Source of the DNA: Chloroflexota bacterium
Lineage (GTDB): Bacteria > Chloroflexota > Anaerolineae > Caldilineales > Caldilineaceae
Direction: 5' to 3'
NCBI GenBank assembly: GCA_030058085.1
Contig: JASGTU010000328.1
Span: forward strand, 1-58,163
Length of the DNA: 58,163 nucleotides
Shown here: positions 51,323 to 58,163 of the stretch, one piece after another
How positions within the stretch are numbered: the first letter of the stretch is position 1
Layout: every line of letters begins with the position of its first letter
Program-made: the position numbers and the translations under genes
Notes under the pieces: generated by a model
Databases searched by the model: none
Seen by the model: the letters and a program-made list of their open reading frames with translations, nothing else
Told to the model about the DNA's origin: nothing

Positions 51323-52681
51323 ATGGAACGCGGCCCCCGGCGCCTGGTTCTGATCGGATTGCTCCTCGCTCACGCGTTGCTCGCCGGCGCCTATGCCGCG
51401 TGGAACCCGTTGGGCGAGGCGCCCGACGAGGCAGACCATTGGGCCTACGTCGTCTACCTCGCCAACGAGCGCGCCCTGCCGACCGGCCCGCACGTCACGC
51501 AGAGCAAGCATCCGCCGCTCTACCACGGCACAGCCGCCGCGGTCGCCTCGTTGGCCGGCTCCGAGTTGGGCCTGTTCCTGCAGCCAAACCCCGGCGTCAA
51601 CCTTCAGCCCGGCCCCAACTGGTCGCCCAACTTCTTCGTGCACTCGCCAAGCGAAAACTGGTCGTGGCGCGGTGACGTGTTTGCCTTTCGCCTGGCGCGC
51701 CTCTGGTCCGTCCTACTGAGTACAGGCGCCGTCGCCGCCACCTATGGCCTGGCGCGCGCCGCTCTGCCCGCCCGCCCCGGTATCGCCCTTTTCACCGCAG
51801 GCATCCTGGCCTTCATCCCCGAATTCGCCTTCATCGGCGGCAGCATCAACAACGACAACGCCGCGGCCTTACTGGGCGCGCTCACGGTCTGGGGCGCGCT
51901 CGCCATCCTGCGCGGGCACAGCCGCTGGCCACACGGCTGGTGGACGCCCTTCGCCATGGGCCTGGGCCTGCTCGCCAAGGTCAGCACTGTCGCGCTGTGG
52001 CCTGTCGTCTTCCTCGCCGTCCTGCTCGGTGCGGCAGCGGGCCGCCCTAAAGGAGACACGACCGCCGCTTCTTGGATGCGCGCCGCCGCCGCGTCCTGGC
52101 GGCGCTGGTCTACCGCCTCGCTTGCCGTCGCCGCCCTCGCCCTGGCGCCGGCATCGCCCTGGCTACTGCGCAACTGGCGACTCTATGGCGACCCGCTCGG
52201 CCTCGAGCTCACCCGCCAGACCGTGGACGTGCGCACTACGCCCTGGAGTTGGACGGACACGACCTGGCTATTATCGGGCTGGTTCCGTTCCTTCTGGGGC
52301 AAGTTCGGCGGCGCCGGCCATATCCCCATGCCGGAATGGATCTACTGGCTTCTGGCTGCCGCGTGCCTTCTGGCCCTGGCGGGCTTGGTCAAGTTCTGGT
52401 TCACGCGCGTGCGACCGTCCGAACGTGCAGCGGTCGCCCTCCTGGCGCTCTCCGTCGCGCTGACGGCTGCGGGCATCTGGCGCTATTCGCTGCTGGCGCT
52501 GGGCACGGATCAGGGCCGCCTGCTCTTCCCCGCCGCCGGGCCGCTCGTCACGTTGTTCGCGCTAGGCTTGTGGAGTTGGATGCCGGAACGCGGGCGTACC
52601 GTATTGGCCGCCGTGGTCGTGACGGCCTTTGCTGTGCTGGGCGTCTATGGCCTAGCCGGCGTGATCCGCCCCGTATTCTAG
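51323..52681 (+). CDS. polytopic membrane protein, DUF2142/GT-C glycosyltransferase-like
   Basis: The 452-residue protein has about ten membrane helices. After the first helix it has EAPDEADHWAYVVYLA, a DE-containing loop like the first extracytoplasmic loop of GT-C enzymes. GGSINNDN and LGTDQGRLLFPAAGP follow, which recall DUF2142-type proteins. These are thought to act in cell-surface glycan assembly, but no activity can be assigned. It starts one base after the lysS stop, so it is probably co-transcribed. Confidence 0.7.
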   Translation: MERGPRRLVLIGLLLAHALLAGAYAAWNPLGEAPDEADHWAYVVYLANERALPTGPHVTQSKHPPLYHGTAAAVASLAGSELGLFLQPNPGVNLQPGPNWSPNFFVHSPSENWSWRGDVFAFRLARLWSVLLSTGAVAATYGLARAALPARPGIALFTAGILAFIPEFAFIGGSINNDNAAALLGALTVWGALAILRGHSRWPHGWWTPFAMGLGLLAKVSTVALWPVVFLAVLLGAAAGRPKGDTTAASWMRAAAASWRRWSTASLAVAALALAPASPWLLRNWRLYGDPLGLELTRQTVDVRTTPWSWTDTTWLLSGWFRSFWGKFGGAGHIPMPEWIYWLLAAACLLALAGLVKFWFTRVRPSERAAVALLALSVALTAAGIWRYSLLALGTDQGRLLFPAAGPLVTLFALGLWSWMPERGRTVLAAVVVTAFAVLGVYGLAGVIRPVF

Positions 52682-52690
52682 AGCGGTGGC

Positions 52691-52734
52691 AAAACAAAAA
52701 AACCGGCGCCAACCCATAAGTAGGTTGACGCCGG
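52691..52734 (-). terminator. intrinsic terminator of tRNA-Pro
   Basis: CCGGCG-CCAACC pairs with GGTTG-ACGCCGG with one wobble position. On the minus strand the stem is followed by seven T, then GTTTT. It sits just past the 3' end of the tRNA. Confidence 0.8.
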
Positions 52735-52738
52735 AAGC

Positions 52739-52814
<76 letters not shown>

Positions 52815-52826
52815 ATGCTGTACGCT

Positions 52827-52854
52827 AGTATACCCGACCTCTTCCGATCTGCAA
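52827..52854 (-). promoter_or_regulatory. tRNA-Pro promoter
   Basis: On the minus strand TTGCAG (52849-52854), a 16-base spacer and TATACT (52827-52832) lie about 12 bases before the tRNA 5' end. Confidence 0.65.
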
Positions 52855-52928
52855 AATCCGCACAACGAATCCGCAAGTCGCGCGCCGAACGCTGCGCCGC
52901 ACCTTCTACCCGGACGGGCGAAAATTAC

Positions 52929-52957
52929 TTGGCACGCCATTTAACCTATGCTATAAT
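52929..52957 (+). promoter_or_regulatory. promoter of the bifunctional-nuclease-family gene
   Basis: TTGGCA (52929-52934), a 17-base spacer and the extended -10 TGcTATAAT (-10 at 52952-52957) form the strongest promoter in the window. The leader is about 115 bases. Confidence 0.75.
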
Positions 52958-53080
52958 CCTCACGCGTTGGCGGATAGGAGCGCCTCCCTCCTACCGGCCT
53001 GCGGACGCTTGCTTTCCCCGCTGCAATAGAAGCGAGCGGTCCCGGCCAGCCGGAGAGAGTGCAGCAGGAGAGTGTACAGA

Positions 53081-53623
53081 ATGATCGAAGTGACAATTGA
53101 CAGCATCCGCGTCAGTTTGATGTCACAACACCGCATCGTCGTCCTCAAGGAGGAAAACGGCTCCCGTTTCCTGCCGATCTGGATCGGTCCCTTTGAGGCG
53201 GACGCCATCACGTTGCAGCTCCAGGGCATCGACGCCCCCCGGCCCCTTACCCATGACCTGCTCAAAACCGTGATCGAAACGCTGGGCGGCGAGGTGCTGC
53301 ATATTCTCATCAACGGACTAGAGAAAAACACCTACTACGCGCAGATCGTGCTCGACGTCGACGGCGATACCATCGAGATCGACAGCCGTCCGAGCGACGC
53401 CATCGCGCTCAGCGTGCGCGTCAGCGCCCCCATCTTTGTGGCCGAAGAGGTGATGGATCAGGCCGGCCTGCTGCCGGAAGAGGAGATCAGCCTGACGCAA
53501 GGCGCCTCTGACGAAAGCCCGGAAACGCCTCCCGAAGAGGGTGAAAAGGCGCACGACGAGGACCTCGGCGTCTTCACCGATTTCGTGGAAGGTCTGGACC
53601 TGGACAACCTGCTGGGCAACTAA
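53081..53623 (+). CDS. bifunctional nuclease family protein (DUF151)
   Basis: The 180-residue protein has the DUF151/BFN core: [24 protein letters not shown], then [25 protein letters not shown] and the hallmark [24 protein letters not shown]. Plant and bacterial members have been linked to RNase/DNase activity and stress. An acidic C-terminal tail follows. ATG at 53081 is chosen over GTG at 53072 because GGAG is better spaced. It is monocistronic. Confidence 0.9.
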   Translation: MIEVTIDSIRVSLMSQHRIVVLKEENGSRFLPIWIGPFEADAITLQLQGIDAPRPLTHDLLKTVIETLGGEVLHILINGLEKNTYYAQIVLDVDGDTIEIDSRPSDAIALSVRVSAPIFVAEEVMDQAGLLPEEEISLTQGASDESPETPPEEGEKAHDEDLGVFTDFVEGLDLDNLLGN

Positions 53624-53652
53624 CCGAATCTGCCATCCTGTTCAGCTTGATG

Positions 53653-53689
53653 AACGGCGGGGCTGCGTAGGCGCAGCTTCGCCGTTTTT
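53653..53689 (+). terminator. intrinsic terminator
   Basis: AACGGC (53653-53658) pairs with GCCGTT (53681-53686), and inside GCTGCG pairs with CGCAGC around TAGG. The T-run GTTTTTA follows. It ends the bifunctional-nuclease-family transcript. Confidence 0.8.
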
Positions 53690-53724
53690 ACGCTAAAGGA
53701 GCTTCTCCCCAGGCTTTACACGCC

Positions 53725-53733
53725 TTTTCCACA
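53725..53733 (+). promoter_or_regulatory. possible DnaA box before dnaB
   Basis: TTTTCCACA matches the DnaA box TTATCCACA at eight of nine positions, about 40 bases before the dnaB start. A single box is not an origin and may be chance. Confidence 0.3.
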
Positions 53734-53773
53734 GATCTGTACACATCCGGTCACAGGAAGCCATGAGGGAACC

Positions 53774-55186
<1,413 letters not shown>

Positions 55187-55221
55187 ATCCGCCGCCTATG
55201 CCGGCGCTGTGAGAAACAACT

Positions 55222-55995
55222 ATGACGCCCAATACCACAGGCTTCATCGGCTTCCCCGATGTGAAAATGAAGCCGGTCATCATACCAGACCTGTTCTTCT
55301 CGGACTTGCTCCCGCAGATCGACGACCTGGCGGAGCTAAAGCTGACGCTGCACTGCCTCTGGCTGCTCAACGAGCAGAGCGGCGATCTGCGCTATATCCG
55401 CGGGGACGACCTGCGCGGCGACGCCGTCCTGCTCACCGGCCTCAACCTCGAAAAAGACCTGCGTCCGCCCGCCGTCGCCCTCGAAGACGCGCTGGAGCGT
55501 TGCGTCGCCCGCAACACCCTGCTCCGCCTGGAAATCATCACCGGCCCGGAGCCGGGCGCAGGCGAAGATGCCGAAGCCGAGACGGCGGAAGACTGGTACT
55601 TCCTCAACACCGTCAAAGGACGCCAGGCGCTAGCCTTGGTGCGCCAAGGGCGCGTAGCCGAACTACAGCCGGTCATCCCTGACGAAGCGCGACTGCGCGT
55701 CAAGCGTTCCAACATCTTCCAGCTATACGAGCAGAACATCGGCGTATTGACTCCGCTGATTGCAGACCAATTGCGCGATATGGAAAAGACCTACGCGCCC
55801 GAATGGATTGTCGACGCCGTCGAGATCGCAGTCAGTCGCAATAAGCGGCACCTGCGCTATATCCAGAACATCCTCCGGCGTTGGGAAACGGAAGGCAGAG
55901 ATGGAGACCAGTATGAAGAGTCTGGCGGACATTCTACGGACAGCCGGCGAAAAAACTACAAGCCCGACGAATACTCGGACATCATCGTCGGCTGA
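55222..55995 (+). CDS. DnaD-domain replication protein
   Basis: The 257-residue protein has an N-terminal winged-helix-like region ([29 protein letters not shown]) of the DnaD/DnaB2 type. Its C-terminal DnaD domain (about residues 165-230) reads [20 protein letters not shown] and ends with a conserved [13 protein letters not shown]. In Firmicutes such proteins help load the replicative helicase. It is 35 bases after dnaB and overlaps the next gene by 83 bases. Confidence 0.85.
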   Translation: MTPNTTGFIGFPDVKMKPVIIPDLFFSDLLPQIDDLAELKLTLHCLWLLNEQSGDLRYIRGDDLRGDAVLLTGLNLEKDLRPPAVALEDALERCVARNTLLRLEIITGPEPGAGEDAEAETAEDWYFLNTVKGRQALALVRQGRVAELQPVIPDEARLRVKRSNIFQLYEQNIGVLTPLIADQLRDMEKTYAPEWIVDAVEIAVSRNKRHLRYIQNILRRWETEGRDGDQYEESGGHSTDSRRKNYKPDEYSDIIVG

Positions 55996-57508
55996 TGAGC
56001 CGCTCGCACCCGCACCCGGGCTGTACGATGACGAACGCTATGGCGAACCAGGCGCAGACATGACCCTTCCGACCGCCGGCTTCTCGCCCGACGACGAAGC
56101 ACAGCCGCCTGCGCCCAGCCAACCGGCGCAGCCGTCACCGCCCGTCGCTCGCCCGAGTTTGCACGCGGCCGGCGCAGCCTCCGACGTCTGCCCTATCTGC
56201 GGCGGCACAGGCTATGTACTGGCGGATGTACCGGTCGGGCATCCCGATTTCGGCAAAGCCCTGCCCTGCCGCTGCCGCGAAAAAGATCGTGTGCAGCGCC
56301 GCCTTGCCGCGCTGCACACGATCAGCAACGTCGACACGCTCGTGCGGCTGACCTTCGACACCTTCATCGCTGAACCGACTCACCTGACCCCTGACAAAGC
56401 TTACAACCTGCGGCGCGCCCTCGAAACCTGCATCTTCTTTGCCGAGTCGCCCGACGGATGGCTCCTGCTCAGCGGCGCCTATGGCTGCGGCAAGACGCAC
56501 TTGGCCGCATCCATCGCCAATGCCCGCCTAGCCATGGGCGAACCCGCGCTCTTTATGGTTGTGCCCGACCTGCTCGACCACCTGCGCGCCGCCTTCAACC
56601 CGCACAGCACGATCACCTACGACAACCTGTTCGAGCAGGTGCGCACAGCCCCGCTGCTGATCCTGGACGACCTGGGCGCGCAGAGCAGCACCCCCTGGGC
56701 GCAGGAGAAGCTGTTCCAACTGCTCAACTACCGCTACAACGCCCGGCTTGCCACCGTCATCACCACGAACCAACGGCTGGAAGACCTCGACCCGCGCATC
56801 CGCAGCCGCCTGATGGACCCCAGCATCGTCAGTCATTACACAATCCTCGCCCCGGACTTCCGCAGCGGTCAGAACCCGGGCCAAAGCGAGTTGAGCACGC
56901 TTGGCTTCCACCGCGAGCAGACGCTCGAGAATTTCGACATCCGGCGCCCCGATCTCTCCGGCGAAGACCAGATCACCTTACGCACAGTCTATGCCGTCTG
57001 CGAGGAATTCGCCCGCGAACCACGCGGGTGGCTGACGCTATCCGGTCGCAGCGGCGCCGGCAAGACACACCTGGCCGCGGCCATCGCCAACTATGTGGTC
57101 TCTACATCGCCCAACAGCGTCATGTTCGTCGTCGTCCCCGATCTGCTCGATCACCTGCGCGCCGCTTTCAGCCCCAATGCCAATACCTCCTACGACCGTC
57201 GCTTCGACGAGATCAAGCGCGTCCCCTGCCTGGTGCTCGACGATCTGGGCACAGAGAGCGCCACACCCTGGGCGAGAGAGAAGTTGTTCCAACTTCTCAA
57301 CTACCGCTACAACGCGCTGTTGCCCACCGTGATCACCACCACCCAGGCCGCCAATGAAATCGAACCGTGGCTGCGCACGCGCATGTTGGACGTCACACGC
57401 GGCCAGTTCTGCGCGCTCGACATCCCCAGCTATCGGCGTACGCGCCTCAAGGACGAACCAAGCGTCGCCCCGCGCCCCAAAGGCCGCGGCCGGCAGCAAC
57501 GCGACTGA
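55913..57508 (+). CDS. DnaC/IstB-like helicase loader with two tandem AAA+ ATPase domains
   Basis: From ATG 55913 (GGAG six bases upstream) the protein has 531 residues, about twice DnaC. It has a Pro-rich N-terminus and a zinc motif (Cys93, Cys96, Cys119, Cys121). ATPase 1 has Walker A GAYGCGKT at 188-195 and Walker B LLILDD at 248-253. ATPase 2 has Walker A GRSGAGKT at 378-385 and Walker B CLVLDD at 439-444. In the segment [13 protein letters not shown] through NYRYNA and TVITT the two halves are identical at about two-thirds of positions, so this is an internal duplication. Context with dnaB and a DnaD protein argues for helicase loading rather than an IstB transposition role. ATG at 55901 is an alternative start. 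Confidence 0.88.
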   Translation: MKSLADILRTAGEKTTSPTNTRTSSSADEPLAPAPGLYDDERYGEPGADMTLPTAGFSPDDEAQPPAPSQPAQPSPPVARPSLHAAGAASDVCPICGGTGYVLADVPVGHPDFGKALPCRCREKDRVQRRLAALHTISNVDTLVRLTFDTFIAEPTHLTPDKAYNLRRALETCIFFAESPDGWLLLSGAYGCGKTHLAASIANARLAMGEPALFMVVPDLLDHLRAAFNPHSTITYDNLFEQVRTAPLLILDDLGAQSSTPWAQEKLFQLLNYRYNARLATVITTNQRLEDLDPRIRSRLMDPSIVSHYTILAPDFRSGQNPGQSELSTLGFHREQTLENFDIRRPDLSGEDQITLRTVYAVCEEFAREPRGWLTLSGRSGAGKTHLAAAIANYVVSTSPNSVMFVVVPDLLDHLRAAFSPNANTSYDRRFDEIKRVPCLVLDDLGTESATPWAREKLFQLLNYRYNALLPTVITTTQAANEIEPWLRTRMLDVTRGQFCALDIPSYRRTRLKDEPSVAPRPKGRGRQQRD

Positions 57509-57527
57509 GCGGAACTCAGCCGAAGGT

Positions 57528-57557
57528 TTGAGCGTACTATTGGCGATGTGCTATACT
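57528..57557 (+). promoter_or_regulatory. promoter of the SH3-domain lipoprotein
   Basis: TTGAGC (57528-57533), an 18-base spacer and the extended -10 TGcTATACT (-10 at 57552-57557). The leader to the ATG at 57729 is about 165 bases. Confidence 0.55.
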
Positions 57558-57728
57558 CGAGTCACATAAGCCGCAGCCGGGCAGATAAGACAGGCGCAGC
57601 GTCGTCGCCCGGCAGCCGCCCTGCCGGCGTAGTTCGCTGAAGCCGCGAGAGGACGCCTTGACTCCCTGGACAATTGAACCGCCGGCTTGGAACCTCTCGC
57701 CTTGCAACATTTTCGGGAGCGCCGCTAT

Positions 57729-58163
57729 ATGCGCAGCAAATTGACCATTGGCCCCCTGATCGGCATTAGCCTACTTCTGGCCCTGTTGCTGGGCGCATGC
57801 GGGCCGTCCGCAGCCCCGCCGGTCCCCACGCGCGCCCCCGCGCCCACCTTTACGCCGACGCCGGAAGGCCCGCCGCTTCCGGCTGACCCGGCCGTCGAAC
57901 AGCCGCCGGCTGAAGCGGTCGTCGAGGAACTGCCGCCTGCCGAACCAACGCCCACCGACACCCCGCCGCCCCCGCCGCCGCCCACCCCGACGCCTGCGGC
58001 AGAGGTCATCATCAACACCAACATGAACGTGCGCGGCGGCCCCGGCACCAACTACAACATCATAGGCGCGGCTTCCGCCGGTGAACGTTACGTCGTCACC
58101 GGCAGAAATGACGCCGGCAACTGGTGGCAGATCGATTTCCAGGGCCAGAATGGCTGGGTCTTC
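57729..58163 (+). CDS. SH3-domain lipoprotein, 3' end outside the window
   Basis: At least 145 residues are in the window with no stop. A signal peptide with lipobox LLGAC (Cys24) is followed by a Pro/Thr-rich linker (PTPTDTPPPPPPPTPTP) and a bacterial SH3 domain, NMNVRGGPGTNYNIIGAA ... GNWWQIDFQGQNGWVF. Such proteins usually bind cell-wall material or carry a further C-terminal domain, which is not visible here. Confidence 0.85.
   Translation, partial: MRSKLTIGPLIGISLLLALLLGACGPSAAPPVPTRAPAPTFTPTPEGPPLPADPAVEQPPAEAVVEELPPAEPTPTDTPPPPPPPTPTPAAEVIINTNMNVRGGPGTNYNIIGAASAGERYVVTGRNDAGNWWQIDFQGQNGWVF

Noticed and set aside
53690-53773. Replication origin near dnaB
   Set aside because: Only one DnaA-box-like site and no AT-rich unwinding region, dnaA or dnaN.
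56400-57508. IstB transposition helper (insertion sequence)
   Set aside because: Fold is shared with IstB, but no transposase or inverted ends are near, and dnaB and DnaD genes adjoin it.

Overview
The window is a GC-rich bacterial chromosome segment dominated by core genes. No phage genes, transposases or CRISPR arrays were seen. Several features suggest Chloroflexota (Anaerolineae/Caldilineales-like): a RodZ-like protein with a long Pro/Thr stalk, a B12-dependent class II ribonucleotide reductase next to nrdR, greA-lysS, a DUF2142-like membrane protein beside lysS, a DnaD-type protein beside dnaB, and lipoproteins with PT-rich linkers. That placement is an inference from gene content, not a phylogeny.

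Layout. 1-3.0 kb (+): a subtilisin-family protease, a small protein resembling that protease's prodomain on its own, and an AI-2E-type permease. 3.0-9.0 kb (mostly -): a cytidylate-kinase-like protein, a divergent HpcH/HpaI aldolase, an SMP-30 lactonase, an alpha/beta hydrolase, an extended SDR and an FAH-family hydrolase, which together look like a sugar-acid catabolic group; a hotdog thioesterase lies on + among them. 9.2-13.3 kb: peptide deformylase, a RodZ-like protein (-), an N-acetylmuramoyl-L-alanine amidase and a double GNAT protein. 13.4-22.2 kb (-): rpoB-rpoC. 22.8-42.2 kb (+): a long division and cell-wall (dcw) cluster, mraZ-rsmH-ftsL-ftsI-murF-mraY-murD-ftsW-murG-cvpA-like-cvpA-like-murC-murB-ddl-ftsQ-ftsA-ftsZ, from which murE is missing. 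42.4-45.8 kb (+): nrdR and nrdJ. 45.9-48.8 kb (-): an amylosucrase and a methyltransferase. 48.9-52.7 kb (+): greA, lysS and a polytopic membrane protein. 52.7-53.6 kb: a tRNA-Pro on the minus strand and a bifunctional-nuclease-family protein. 53.8-57.5 kb (+): dnaB, a DnaD-domain protein and a DnaC-like protein with two AAA+ modules in one chain. The window ends inside an SH3-domain lipoprotein.

Regulatory signals are readable. Several promoters are of the sigma-70 type, and three carry an extended -10 of the form TGcTATAcT/aaT. A triple TGGG repeat with exact 10-bp period sits just after the mraZ -10 box and looks like an MraZ autoregulatory site. Two NrdR-box-like sites 31 bp apart lie just after the nrdR promoter. 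Intrinsic terminators close rpoBC, the tRNA and the bifunctional nuclease gene, and terminator-like hairpins also lie in the leaders of nrdJ and greA.

The most unusual item is the dnaB / DnaD-like / tandem-ATPase DnaC-like cassette, which looks like a complete helicase-loading module with a duplicated loader ATPase. Next are the free-standing protease prodomain, the HpcH/HpaI protein lacking the catalytic His/Asp/Arg set, and a large coiled-coil insertion in RpoC.
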